Positions 33,885 through 46,437 of a stretch of DNA of 64,000 nucleotides are shown piece by piece. A program made the position numbers and the translations under genes. The notes below the pieces were generated by a model that saw nothing but the letters and a program-made list of their open reading frames with translations, searched no databases and had not been told where the DNA came from. Within the stretch, counting starts at the first letter, position 1, and each line of letters begins with the position of its first letter. The stretch lies in the NCBI RefSeq assembly GCF_013368755.1, contig NC_049564.1, forward strand, positions 194,001 through 258,000. The letters run 5' to 3'. The stretch comes from Talaromyces rugulosus (Eukaryota > Ascomycota > Eurotiomycetes > Eurotiales > Trichocomaceae).

Positions 33885-35176
33885 TGTTGAAGAAAATGCG
33901 CCGTTTTTTGTATCCAACACCATGCCGACAGAAAATCAGACTATACCTCGATATACCGTCATTGAGCAAACATCGCAGTAATGACTTTTCTCTTTCCCAA
34001 CCCTTTGAACTTGCTTACGGATAATAGCTAATATTAGCGCAAATTCCCACTTATATGAATAATATATATCTACTTTTTGCTACATCTGCACGTAGTTTTA
34101 AAAACTCAACATTTACATGTAAATGTTCGTCATGGTACTGGTCTAATTAGTGGATATATATATATATCCGATCGCAATATCAGTCAAGTGAGTCAACATT
34201 TCATGTGACGACTCAAAAGTAACCAACCGGCATTCAAAAGTTGAACCGATCGATGTCCAAATACATGTATTAAATGTTATATTTGACATCACAACAAACC
34301 TTGACCTTTCGAAATGTTCGAATACTGTTACATCTTGATCAATTGGTGCAACGGCATTTTTCGCAAGTCAGCTGGAATCGGCCTACATTATTGATAGACT
34401 ACGTGATCAATCGATGACTTGCGTACTCACATGTACACATATACCGGTTGACATATACCATTGAAATGTTGTAGGCCTTTAGACTTTGCCGTCATGGCTC
34501 CTACCAGTTGACATACGTAAATTCCTTCACAGAATTCTTGACACAATATTGAAATCAATAGTTGATCTCAACCTTTAACCAACCGGCATTTCAATGTTAT
34601 AGCCACACATACGTAAGATAACTTCATCATGTTTTGTTCATATCACTGGCGATTTTATGTGAAGCCTCCAGTAAGATGATTTGTAATTCGAGCCTTTTAT
34701 AATTGTTGGTGCAGATGTTTAAGTCGACCGACTCTAATCCTGCATCGTATCCTCGACATTTCGTTATCATTAGATCCATGCATATGTGTCTTCTATAGCA
34801 CTGTATATTGCTGGCACCTGAATGATGAACTCTTCTCAACGCATGTATGATTTAATTATGCAACGCAAAGTGCAAACTTTGATATTGTGGTAGACTATAT
34901 GCATTTTTCTACGTCAATAATGGGTGCGACAAGCAATGCAGTAGAAGAAGTTTTACAAATCGAACGAGCCACCATGTTAAATAGCTTGACCATAAGAAAT
35001 GAAACAAATTAGGGATAGCCGTAGCAAGCGCTTTGTTTAAACAAAGTGTGCTAGACAGCGCTACTAAAAAAACCAAGCACATTATTACACGGAAGTGTAA
35101 TATAACGCGAATGAAAAAATTTCACTCATTAGGTGGGACTAGCAGGGAACATAGATTTAGCGGGTACGAAAAAAAT
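33885..35176. other. AT-rich spacer between the two tRNA genes
   Basis: No coding signal. A 14-base word, aaccaaccggcatt, occurs at 34221 and again at 34577, with related words (ccggttgaca) around 34444, suggesting an old degenerate repeat. Confidence 0.4.
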
Positions 35177-35277
35177 TGTGGCTTGAGTGGTTTGAACACC
35201 CGACTTCCAGATTAACACGATGTGTTGGATTGAAGTTTGGCTTCAGTCTGGCATTCTCCCAACTGAAATAAAGCCAC
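35177..35277 (-). tRNA. tRNA-Phe (GAA), intron-containing, copy 2
   Basis: This copy is identical over the whole tRNA, including the 28-nt intron, to the copy at 33784-33884 and lies in the same orientation 1.39 kb away. Flanks are unrelated apart from a few bases and the pol III terminator (A-run at 35169-35175 on the plus strand). Confidence 0.88.
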
Positions 35278-35909
35278 TGGATGACAAGTAGTCGCCGTTT
35301 TTTCGTACATGAGCCAATTTCTATTTTCCCAACAGTTAAAAGCCCGGCGACGGTAGTTGTAGACACTATATTGTTCGCACACGTCGCCATGCTTGTTTCT
35401 ACACCATCGTTTTTATATTTTCTCCAAGACAAAGTTAGCTGTGGTTGGTTAGAATTAATCACTGCGATTTTCACTTTTCTAAGATGGAAATGGTGCCTAT
35501 AAATTACCCTGCCTAGGAACCTGCAGACTCTGGTGCTATGCTGGGCATTGTAAAGTACGCTATAATTAAAGAGTTCCATAAAAAAACCTTTTAATAATAG
35601 TTCATGAAGCAACTTAAAAAAAGCACATTGAAGTGATAACCCCTTTTTATAGGTTTTAGCCCCTACTAGATTGCTAATGTCTAATCATAGTATCCGCTCA
35701 TGCATGGCATGGTTATTTTTAGACTCTTCCTTGATCGGTAGACAGAGCCACACGCTCCTTGCATTGAATAGCCCCACACAGCCCGCTAACTTGTTTGACA
35801 ATAATCTAAGAGCTAATCTTCTACATATTAAATTACTATATAAATGGACAAAGTTTAATTTTACATCCTAGGGAAAAACCCCTTTGGCTAAGCTTAATGG
35901 AAGATGGAA
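35278..35909. other. Intergenic region
   Basis: AT-rich, with no gene supported. Open frames on both strands lack domains. It includes the promoter of the following membrane-protein gene. Confidence 0.45.
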
Positions 35910-37416
35910 ATGGCTTGCAGTAACGTTGGAAATTCAAATCCCGACATTGCCGGGCTTGGGGTAAGGACTCTCTAAATTGTACAATTACCAAGACTAACGT
36001 ATTGCTGGCAGATAATCCTCTCGTTTGTGATTCAGGCGGGGATATCGTTTTTGCTATCTTTCTGGTCCGCTATACTAGACGTTGAGCTGGGAAAGCCAGT
36101 GCTTCGGACCATCTTGCCCCAATGGGCGCAGAATCTTCCTGTATTGAGGCCTTACAGGTCTCGCCAAAAGCTAGATGATTCTGATATAGAGGCTTGCTCT
36201 ACTGCCGACAACTGCAGCGATTTCGGATTACTACCACTCAAATTAAGAGAGTGGCATATTGATCAGATGCTGGCGATTATCAGTGATATTCAGATATTGA
36301 ATGGTAAGAGTCAACCAATCCCAATATAAATTCGTATTCAAAATGAAGCTAACTTTTACCAAGGAATTTCACTCCTTATTGGAGCTATGGCTCAACATAA
36401 AACTTTAGACCTATATCACTACCACATAATTTATGATGTGGTGAACTTTACCGGGTAATAAATGCATTATCTCACTACACCGTTGAACTAGATTTACTGA
36501 CAAGCAAACCTAGAATATCAGTATGTGCTTCTTTAGTCAATGTGTTCGGCAACAGGCGACCTTCCATTGTAGATCGTTGTGTCTTGATGGGCTTGTTCGT
36601 CATTTTATACCTGGCGTTCGTGATTGTGTTTGGGATGAACTTGAAACAATGGGACGAAAACACCCCTGGACGCTGTTACTACACAGATGCAATCGCAACA
36701 CCAAGCTCGTCACACCCATATGTCGATAAAATCTACGTTGCAATAACGTGTCTCTACTTCTTGGGTAGTATACTCATGTGCTCTCTGGTGGCTATATTTA
36801 CATTGCATCCCAAAATTGGCCAAGTGGATCACGTCTTCTTCGAGTTTTTCGGCGTCACCCAAGATTATGAGAAAGTTGCTTTGTATGGATCGTCAAAGTT
36901 AACAATCACCATGAAAGTCATCAATTCGCTAAAAGGGTGGATACCTTCAAAGCTTGGAGAGAATTACAAAGCTGTCCTTATATTTTTCCAAAAGTTTGAC
37001 GCATTGTCGGTTTTGAAGACTGGTTATAAAACGAGCGTTCTCATCATAGCGATGATGCAATACCCAGTTCACGTTTATACGGTCTTTGCATTGCGAACTG
37101 CAAACGAAGATCGTCTTGATGGTGATTCCGAAAATTATTGGGGATTCGGCCAGGTTGTTGCCTTGGCTTTATTGGCATCGTCTGTCCTCCAGTGCATTCG
37201 CACAGTGATCGGTATGTTTTCTATTCTTCAGTTTCTTCAAAGTTTCCAGTTGTTAATTTATAAAACATAGACTACCGCAAAAGGCTCGGTGACATTAAGA
37301 AGAAAGCTGGTATCACATTTAATGAAATAGAAACTCGCCACAGCGAATATGGATCAAGCCAGGGATCCACTCATTCTTTACTGTCTTACGGAATGTGTCA
37401 AAGAAACAGCGTTTGA
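35910..37416 (+). CDS. Fungal multi-pass membrane protein of unknown function
   Basis: Five exons: 35910-35960, 36012-36303, 36364-36454, 36514-37211 and 37271-37416. Introns are 51-60 bp with matching phases, and the protein is 425 aa. The start was chosen because MACSNVGNSNPDIAGLG joins by a GTAAGG...GCAG intron to IILSFVIQAGISFLLSFW, a common opening for this fungal group (NPDIAGLGV...). Hydrophobic segments lie in IILSFVIQAGISFLL, ISLLIGAMAQ, CVLMGLFVILYLAFVIVFG, IYVAITCLYFLGSILMCSLV, SVLIIAMMQYPVHVYTVFAL and VVALALLASSVLQCIRTVI. The C-terminus is cytosolic-like and Ser-rich. No transporter or enzyme motif is recognised. Such proteins are frequent in Aspergillus and unassigned. Confidence 0.8.
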
Positions 37417-37773
37417 TACACCTTAATATTCCAATGAGTATTCTTCTAGATATTAAATTTTAAAATAAAGATATTAATGTTAATACACTGGTGTTGTTTC
37501 GAAAAGTGATGACCGAGTCTTGCTTAAATTCCTACGTCCGCCTTATATAATTAAAACCACACCTGCAGTAAATACCAAGGAATCAAATATTTATTGTGAT
37601 ACTGGATTTGTATTTTGTTTGCGCTATAACAGAAAGAACCTTTAGGTATTGGCGAATACACAATAAAAACCATTACAGCATTAAAATACTTAGAAGTGTA
37701 CTCTTATGACTTAGGAAGCCACTTCCAGAAAGTAAGCAAGAATTTCAATGCTGAGACATGTCTGGATGGGTAG
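37417..37773. other. Intergenic region between convergent genes
   Basis: Short 3' untranslated and spacer sequence, AT-rich, with no further gene. Confidence 0.5.
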
Positions 37774-40455
37774 CTAGGTCGAGTGGAAATAGAACCCAGT
37801 ACTATCTGTCTCGCTGACCCCGTTGTTGATAAGCCACCCGTCGCTGTTAACAGTGACATACAATCCATTACTAGCGGCCTTGATCGAATACACTCCAGTT
37901 TCTGCTCCGAGCTTCTGGCGGACGACAAAACGCTCCCAGCTCGACACTGTTTCGCGACTTGCTGAGAGGGTGAAGTTGCCCGAAGAATCAGAGGTCACAT
38001 ACTCGCCGGTGCTGATGAGTTGGAGTGTGCCAGCGTTGGGGACGAAGGAGCTATTGAAAATTGCTCCCGTGCTATTCGTGGCTGACACAGTGAGATTTGT
38101 ATTCTCGCTGGACGCAGTAACATAATTGCCTGAGGATGCCTCCTGTAACTGGAATGTGCCGTATGGGTTCTCAGGAAGTACACCGCAGATCGAGCCGCCG
38201 CTCAGGTTTGGCCGTGTTCCGATAAAGTAAAGTTCGTTCGTATACGTCTGGCCGGTGCCCCAGTCGGTGATGTTTGCACTCCATTCAGCAGCAACCTGCG
38301 GATGGGCGTTCGAGTACGCAGCGATCATGACGCACTTCCAAGAATCACCGATAGTAGGGTCAAGGATCTCATCCATTGCATAAGACCAGACGTTCTCAAC
38401 CCACTCAGTATCGTAGAGGGCCTCGTTGGCAGGGGTGATAGGTAGTTGTTGGATGGCCGCGATCTCGCTCTTCTGAGCTCCCCAGAACAACCAGGCCCCA
38501 GACTGCCAATCTTCCACGTTTCCGATGGTGACCAATTCTCTCACTCCCTGCTCAGGATAAGGGTTGTTTGGATCTGTCGCACTTTGGTCTGGGTAGAGGT
38601 GCCAGTAGACCTGGGCACCATGCATCTCCGACGCCAGGAGAAGCCTTGCGTAGTTCAGATAGTCGTCAGAGAGTGCAACCGATGCCCAGAGAGCCGCGCC
38701 ATAGTATCCATTCACAGCTTCACCAGTCGACTCTTGGTCACGGCTTCCTGCACCATTAGCAATTCCAGATGCCCAAGAGTGACCTGCGAACCAGTCGCGG
38801 CAGCGGGTAACTGGAAAGTAGGGGTCGTCAAGTGACGGGTTAATGATGTCTCGGGCAAACCAGTTAATGTAGTCCTTGTTATCTTTTAACCAGGATGAGT
38901 CATACTTGGCTATGGTTGCGGCAACAGAGAGAAAGTAGCCGTAGTGGAAGTGGTGGTCGTTGTAAAATCCATTGCCAAAGTCAATGTTGGCATCTGTTGC
39001 ACCCGCCTTGTCAACAACGCCACCCCATGCCGTTTCGTAGGCTGGTAGAGTTGTTGCAGACGTGTTGAACCAGTAGGCGAAGGAGGCCTCGAGGTATTGA
39101 ATAACAGGATCGACGAGATCGGAGCGCCCAAGATTGTCGGCAATGCTCGCCAGCCGGGCTACTGAGTTCAGTGCACCACCCCAATAGTAAAAGTCACCGG
39201 GAACAGGGGCATTAGAAACGTTTAGTTGGCCAACTTCGTACTCGAGACCTTTCAGAACAGAAGCAGAGCAGGAATCGTCAAGATCGCGAGGAGGATCCCA
39301 CAAGTTTGATGTGAGATTGTACAGTAACTGCCACTGCTTGCCTAGGGCAGGGTACATGTATCCCTTGATTGTTAAATAAGACAGAGCCGTTATGTCAGGA
39401 AAGTTCGGTTTTTGCATCGTAATGCGGTGGTGTGGCCATGTCAGCATGAGTAGATCGCTCCCATTACCGGCCGTGTCCCAATTGAAGACGATGGTACCGG
39501 TCGAGTTGGTCCATGAGTAGTCAAGCCCAACAGAGGTCGGGTACACGCCGCTGTACTGGTCGAGGAGAGCCTTATGAGAGGTTTCATTAAGCATAGCTAG
39601 GCGGAGGACTCCACTGAATGGGCTCGAGGCGCTGATTGACCCCTCATCGGACGAAGTTGCAGTCGCCGTGAGAGTGATCGGAGAGAGAGCGTAAATGAGG
39701 TAGGTGGAGTTTTTGCTGCTCACGCTGAATTGGGTACCGGTAACGGTAACTGTGATGCCTTCATTTTAGCCAATTTCTACACCAAAGTATCTGGGAACCT
39801 GAACACACCATTTGCACCGACAGAGAGAGTTTGGTTGTTGAATGACGTGATTCCTCCTCTCATTGCCGTCAATACCGGCGTAGACTGGTTATACTGGAAT
39901 GTCACGTAAGGTGAGCCGGGGACTCCATAGAAGGTCATTGACGCGCTTTCTTCGAAGTACTGGACGGTCACACTTTGTGTGTCAAACCCAACCGCTTTGT
40001 GGTTTGAAAACTCGCCTGAATGCTCGACAAAGGACGCACGCCAGTCGGCCTGCGTTGGTTGCTTGATCGATGTCCCGTCAAACGACCGCTGAGTACTGAC
40101 ACCGAAGATAACGCCATTGCCATCCAGGGCAGACTCATATGGGAATGGGCCAGCTGCAGTTGCGTTCCCAGGAGGAGCAGCGTAAGGAGCCCACCACGAG
40201 TTGGTTGGAAACTAAACACACTTTTAGATAACATGTACCCTCAAAACCGGGAAATATACAGGATTATGTAGGTACCGGAGGCTTGAGGCCATCAAAGAAC
40301 GTGATCACTGGAGCAGCACTGCACTCGACAGTGCCACCTGCAATACTCTCGGCAGAATCGGTTCCTATAGGATCAAGAAGACTGCGCTTAATAAAGGAGT
40401 TCAAGGTGTTACTGCCATAAGCAGTAGAAGCCAAGAGGGCAAGCGATAGCAACAT
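37774..40455 (-). CDS. Secreted endo-1,3-beta-glucanase, GH81, with C-terminal trefoil-like domain
   Basis: Three exons (40455-40276, 40211-39809, 39758-37774) encode 855 aa. The 64-bp and 50-bp introns have good branch points; the second removes an apparent stop (...GANG joined to ITVTVTGTQF). The signal peptide is MLLSLALLASTAYG. GH81 hallmarks are FPTNSWWAPYA at the start of the domain, YNDHHFHYGYF, and RDQESTGEAVNGYYG with the catalytic acidic residues. Family members hydrolyse beta-1,3-glucan in walls (Eng1/Eng2 in cell separation, or attack on other fungi). After about residue 715 comes an added block of roughly 140 residues with repeating GNYVTASS/GEYVTSDS/GLYVTVNS units, like a fascin or beta-trefoil carbohydrate-binding module. 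There are many N-glycosylation sites. Confidence in the family is high. Confidence 0.95.
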
Positions 40456-40675
40456 CTTGCTGGGAGCTCAAGCTCTTCTTGATTTTAGATGGCCATCAAT
40501 AAACGGCGGGGGGATAAACAGTTCTTTATAAGCACTCCAAATCTTGAGTAAGCAAACTTTTTCCTCTTGAACCTCGCTAAGTGTCGTGCTTAGCCAGGCC
40601 TGAATAAGTGCACAGGAGTTTCCGCAAATGGTATCCCATAAAGGAGGCGTGCCTGGCAATATTCCCAGTGAAACA

Positions 40676-40706
<31 letters not shown>

Positions 40707-41712
40707 GTTTAGGTGGGGGGGGGGGGGGTCCAATTGTAGCTTAAAACTATGTGTATATGTGTAAGCTTCTCCACTAGTCGGTAGTAGCCGTATGTCGAAG
40801 CAAATAGGCTACGGCAAATGCGGTCTAGAGTCTATTATATCGTGAGGGGACTCACAAATAAGGACTTGGAGTTAACTAGAATTTAGTTTCCGTGATTGCA
40901 ACGTCAGCCGGGACAAAGAGAAATAAAATACAGAAAATATTAAAAGAAAACAAACTTAATGCAAGTACGTACTGTTTATCGCTTTCCCGCTTACTTAGTT
41001 GTAACTATAATATTTGCAACATCAATACTGCGTATACCTGGTGACAACGAGAATACATGGACCGGGTCTTTTACGGGCAATATATCGGGGATTTATCGGA
41101 GAGGCACTAGGGATGTTGCCATAGTCGCACTCTGTATCCAAGTGGCCATACGCTGTACCAGGTGTGCGATTGAAGAAGAGGCTCCTGTTCCGAAAACACG
41201 CCACATAATTAGTCACCATGAGACTACTTCGATTAAGCCCCCCAGGAAAGCCAGTTTGGTCGTTGCGCCAAAAAGGGGAAACTTGAGTTCAGTGGGTATT
41301 TCGCAGAATGTGCCTAATCAAGTATGCCCATTCACATGGATCCGTATGAGTAGAGCTTTCGCCTGGAGTTGCTTGAATAACTAGATCATCAGCGAAGCTG
41401 TCAGAGTATTCTAGTCATTCAACGCCAGATACTATTTGAAATGGCCTTGATAAAATTTTATAGTGAAAATGTGTCTTTAAAATACTCAGTTAAGGTTTCA
41501 ATGGGGCTACTGTGCCAAAATAGTGATGGAAAGTTTTCAAAAACAATGACTTCAAAAAACAAGCAAGAAAAGCTGCAAAATGCGGGGAGGACTTCTCTAC
41601 CAACTTAAATTAACTTGCATAGGTTAGTTTGTGTAATGCAGACTAAGTCTAACGCATCGCCTTTCAACCATTTCATGCTGTATCGTTCTCGATGCCTTGA
41701 ACGGCTTGTGCT
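40456..41712. other. Intergenic region with microsatellite
   Basis: A (CTA)n run at 40678-40706 is followed by a 14-G run at 40715-40728. A 141-codon ATG frame at 40959-41384 has no recognisable domain, so I do not call it. Confidence 0.45.
40678..40728. repeat. (CTA)n microsatellite plus G-run
   Basis: About nine CTA units (40678-40706), then 14 consecutive G (40715-40728). It lies upstream of the GH81 gene start. Confidence 0.9.
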
Positions 41713-42891
41713 TTACATGAAGATGTCGTTTTGTGCGCCTAAAACTAGTCAAAACGACTGTATACTTTCCGGCTGCGTGACAGACGCTTACCATTTTGGA
41801 AGCCCCATTTCTCGTTGTAAGCCACGAAATCGTTGTCTGGAGCAACGACATTGTTTCCATCAGCTTCTGGGAACAGATAGCTTTATTAGTATACACAGAC
41901 AGTTCAATATAATTTAATACTGAGACTTACGGTTCATAACCAAGATCTGTTTGGCGCCACCAACACATTCAGAAGTGTCATTGGCACAGTATTTCGGGAC
42001 CTGGGCTTGCGCGAGTTGCTTGGTTGAGCTCGATCCGGTCACTTTACATTTGTAGCCAGCCATGTACCTGAGTGTTAAGAAGAACGTCAATACGGCTAGT
42101 TATTTTCCTTTAGTTGTTTTTTCTTACATATTAGGCTCCCCACAACCTTGTGGAACCCAGCCCCAGGCGCAAATGCAACCGGCATCAGGGCATGGTGGAA
42201 GATCCGCGGGGACTTCGTAGGTAGCAATGCGTTTCCAGGGTGTGCTGTAAAAAGAAAGTCTCGTTAGCATGGATACACGCGACAAGACATTATTCAGTTA
42301 TTTTGTTTTCCCTCTTGTCCTTTTTTGTTAAAAAATGGAAGAGGTAGAAGGAAGAAGAAAAAAGGAAACAAGAAAGATATACTGCTCTAGTACACTAAAC
42401 ACAACCAAGTTCTCCATTGTTACTTGACTCATATCCGACTGATAACTAATCGCAAATACGGTTCCGCCGGCCATCGTTTGGTTATTGGTATGGATGGCTC
42501 CATCGTCCTGAATGCAACCGGGCGGCGTACCTGTGCCAGACCAGTCCTCGGGATGGTCTTTACCGTCTGGCCACTCTCCTGCATATTGACCGTTAAACGA
42601 AAGTGTGGTTTGGGCGCGGTTGTGAGCAAGCTCAGTGGTGAAGTTCTGCCCGGCAGGCAATTCAAGGAAGACCCCATCGACCGGAGGAGCTTTATCACAG
42701 CCCCGATCGGCCTGGAACCACCATTTAGACTTGGGGAGATCCCACAGAGGATTTACTGCCAAGTTTGTATTTGGGTCGTCGACGGACGTGTCGTTGCCGC
42801 CAAGGCAGTACATGCCTGGATGCCAGGCTACGACATGGGCAGAAGCAAGCTTGCTCGTGGCTAGGATCGAAAGAGTGAGAATGCGCAGCAT
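41713..42891 (-). CDS. AA14-like lytic polysaccharide monooxygenase (secreted copper oxidase)
   Basis: Five exons (42891-42383, 42244-42128, 42067-41931, 41866-41792, 41738-41713) encode 287 aa, with introns of 138, 60, 64 and 53 bp. The signal peptide [18 protein letters not shown] is followed directly by [14 protein letters not shown], so the mature protein would begin with His, as the copper histidine brace of LPMOs requires. The [25 protein letters not shown] and AISYQSD segments and paired cysteines match the fungal proteins I associate with CAZy family AA14 (xylan-coated cellulose oxidation). A second His is present in HNRAQTTL. The AA14 label is from memory of the family; the secreted, N-terminal-His architecture is visible in the sequence. 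The last exon ends GAQNDIFM. Confidence 0.78.
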
Positions 42892-43903
42892 TTTGATGAT
42901 TCAAATAATCAAGCACCAAAAATAAAACCAAGGATGATAATGGGCTATTGATCGGAAGGAAAAAGAGGAATTGCGAGTGAAGCTAAGTTATGACATTTCT
43001 CTCGAGGGGGTCTACGAACTAAATACCGACAGGGAGCCGGATTATGTCAACTACCTCTTCTGAGCTCAAATGGTTACGTACAGGCTCTCAAAATATCGGC
43101 AGGATCCACAGAAAGATAGCTCGAGGTGTCGCTAAGGTAAAAATTTCTGGAATCCATAGTGAGAAATCTAGCGTAAGGTGTAGATAACATGTGTATTTAG
43201 TTTCACCACAAGCATTGACGTTTCATATGGGCCAAAAAATCCCAGCGAAAAGCCAATTGGCAATTAACTTAGTAGAGCCCCCCTATGCAACAAGTTGGTT
43301 CTAAAAAAGAGACCCTGGACCACTTTCCGGTTGTGGTTAGACGCGGGGATTTTCCCCTATTTTTAAGGTTAGAGCCAGCAGGTCGGTGGAGAGTGAAGAG
43401 TATGTACGTACGTAGTTTGGTCGCTGAAACATTTAAGTGTTGAAAGTCTTCCAAGCATATGCCAAGATCCTGTCTTCAAAAATCTATGTAACGCTGAATA
43501 ATATCATATCCCACTGTCACAGCCGTAGTATGAGAGGTAGGATCTGGGCCTGTCATAAGTTATAACCCTGCCGCCCCCCTACTAAGTATGTGCCGATGAC
43601 TCAATACTACTAGAATCCGCTAAGCGGCTCCTTTTTCGCACGGTGGTAATTTTCGGGCTGTAGCATGTAGCTGGGTATGTCTAACCCTAAGGTTTAGACG
43701 GGGGACGATTGGGGGTTGGGGTGCACAAATAGCTTACCATGATTTCTTAAACAGGCATTCTAATTAGACAACTTATCGCACCTAATTTTTAATTTGTGTT
43801 CTATTTTTACGATTACTATTCACAAAAAAAGTGCTCTAAACAGCACAAAATAACCCCGGAAGACGAAGACGAAGGCGAAGACGAACACGAATAGCATAGT
43901 TCA
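42892..43903. other. Intergenic region
   Basis: No gene is supported. At 43859-43894 there is an imperfect (GAAGAC)n-type tandem repeat just beyond the end of the transporter gene. Confidence 0.5.
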
Positions 43904-45681
43904 CTAACTGGCTATAGACATTTCAGACGCGGATTTCATGTTTTCAGCATTTCCCATGGTAACATCGTAGCCGTGTGTTTTTATATCGATGGCTAGCTGG
44001 CGTGCAACCTTTACAGGGTCACCCCCGCTGGAAAAAATGTAGTCTACACCTTCTAGACGCAGGTTACTAGTCTCGGGAAACCATAGCCAGAAGGCAGGCA
44101 CGAAAAGCGCATTCGTAATCATGAAGATTAGATATGCCTTCCACTGTAGACGGTTGATAATTACCGGAGTTATCATGACCACAGTGAAGTTCCACAGCCA
44201 GTTAGAACTGACCCCAATGGCAGTGCCTCGTGCCCGGGCTTCTAGGGGCAGAATCTCAGGGACATACACCCACGGTACGCAGTTGACGGTCATACCAAAA
44301 ATGAGCATGTAACAGAAGAAAAATGCGACTGCGGCTGAAGAGCAAGATGTTCCGTTGGGAGAATCCGCGCGTGAGAGAAGAATCGATACCATCATCATAC
44401 AGAGACTCAGCCCAGCACAGCCCGTTATCATGGTTTTACGACGACCCATGCGATCTAGGGTGAAAGAAGGTAAGATAGACCCAAACATGAACATCATGTT
44501 GATACATCCTCCCAAAATTTGAGCCAAGTTTGCTGAAAGACCAACATTCTGAACGAGCACCGCTGATGTGAAAGGGTGAATATTAGTTAGTTGTCTCAAC
44601 GACAAAACACTTTAGACACAAGTACGCCACTTACACGGTGCATAGTAGACCACCAAGTTCACCCCACCAGCCTGGTTCATGAATTGTACGAACCAAGCCA
44701 GTAGGACACGCTTCCTTGTCTTGACACGATCGTCTCTGAATATGCTGAAAAAGTTGCGTGGTTTATTTTCGGATAATTCTAGCTCAATCGCCGATGAAAT
44801 AGCGTCGCGTTCATTTATGATGTACTGGTCTGTTGGTTCCTTATCATATACCGCGCACAAAACTGCCATAGCCTCGTCCTCACGGCCGTGCTGAAAAAGC
44901 CACCGTGGAGACTCTGGTAATCCTAGGACAAGAACGATCACGATAAGGGCAAAGACTATTTGCGCTGCAATTGGAAGGCGCCACGCAATAGGCCCTCCAA
45001 CATAGGACATGCCAAAATCAAACCAGTAGGCAACGGTTATTCCTACACCGACGAAAAGAACTTCTGCTGAAACAAGACGACCTCGTAACTTTCGGTCACA
45101 GAGCTCAGATTGATACCTAAGACGAATGGGTTATTAGATGAGTGGCCCGAGCGTATGAATAGGAGCTTTGTGTAGAACACAACGTTTGAAAATAATATAC
45201 CAAGCCTAGTCAAGCAATACTTACATAGGCACAGTTGAAGTTTTGATGCCTGTTCCACAACCAGTGACCAACCGGCCAACAACGAGGTGAGGTACGTTAA
45301 ATGCCGTGGCCTGTAGTGTCGCTCCTACCACGACGATGAACATTGCTAGCCAAATTGCTCGCCGTCGACCTAACTTTTCGCCAAAAATGTAGTTTACTAT
45401 ATTTCATAGGTTAGCCTTTCTGATAACACGAAAACTGCATCGTTATTTCCCCTTCAATTCCACTACTCACAAATACAGCCTGCAAAGCAGCCGAGATTGT
45501 AGCAACTGACAATAATACCCGTCTTTGAGTCGGACGGGTGGCCAAACTGATCTAGCCAGTCTTTATTCTCCAGAATCCCACTGAAGACTCCTTGGTCGTA
45601 GCCGTAGAGAATAAACGCTATCAAACAACATACTGTGATACCCAGCTGAAGTGGTTTTCCTTTCCCAAGAATGGACCTCAT
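43904..45681 (-). CDS. MFS sugar porter
   Basis: Four exons (45681-45471, 45396-45225, 45116-44635, 44562-43904) with introns of 74, 108 and 72 bp give 507 aa. The full sugar-porter signature set is present: YGYDQGVFSG in TM1, GEKLGRRRAIW between TM2 and TM3, LPESPRWLF after TM6, DRMGRRKT between TM8 and TM9, VPWVYVPEILPLEARARGTA, and PETSNLRLEGVD after TM12. It should be a 12-helix plasma-membrane proton symporter or facilitator for hexose, disaccharide or a related polyol. The cytosolic tail lacks long regulatory extensions. It opens a run of catabolic-type genes. The substrate cannot be told from motifs alone. Confidence 0.93.
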
Positions 45682-46437
45682 GTTAGAGACGAGTATGTGG
45701 ACTGAAAGGTAAGTATGAAGATGGAGGCTTTCTGGATCACACCACTTCTAGGAGTAGAGTCTATCAAGTGGCTTGAGTGGCGCTGATAACGCAGGAACGA
45801 ATGCCAAAGAACATTATTTAATGCAAATGGGAAACAATGAAAATGCAACTCCAGTTGGGGTAAATCTGGGGCAATCTGTGGGGTGAGGGCTATTATTTCC
45901 TCTTTTGGATCGCTGTGGAACAAGGGCTAATTTTCCCTTTTTGGATCTAGTAGCTTGGACTTGCCGCTACTGGTTAGTCGAAATTGATGCCTATAAAGAG
46001 TTGGGCAATGTTTCTTAGATGGGTTCGAAATTTAATAACGATACTGCTTGAATAGAAGTAACAGAGTTTTTTTCTTTTGACATTTCATGTAACTCTCTTC
46101 ATGGAAGGCGTTTCTCCAATCACCGGCGAGGAAAAAAAATCATCTTCCCGATTTTTGACAGACAGGCGTGCCACTGTGGTACAAGTAGGGAAAGAGTAAA
46201 ATAAACATCCAATTTTCAATGTTTGGGAGTACATTCATCTTAACTCATAGATATGTTGACATCCTAAGAACACCGGCTAGCTCGAAGGAGCTGCGGAGTA
46301 CCCACCTTCCCAATGCGTCCTGTGCCCTAAGGACGTTTATTTTTAACGAGTTCTTAAGATCGATCATCATCTTCTACGATTTTTCAAAACACTCATCCAG
46401 TCCAAAATACCTTAGACCGGACGGAGCGGAGAAAAAA
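45682..46437. other. Divergent promoter region between sugar porter and SDR
   Basis: This 756-bp spacer separates two divergently transcribed genes and may control both. No RNA gene is seen. An in-frame extension of the SDR upstream of 46438 exists, but the family start is at 46438. Confidence 0.45.

Noticed and set aside
39759..39808. Apparent frameshift and stop in the GH81 gene
   Set aside because: A 50-bp GT-AG intron with a CTAAAAT branch point explains it and joins the protein smoothly (GANG to ITVTVTG).
40959..41384. 141-codon ATG frame
   Set aside because: No recognisable domain, signal or splice context; could be chance in a gene-free stretch.
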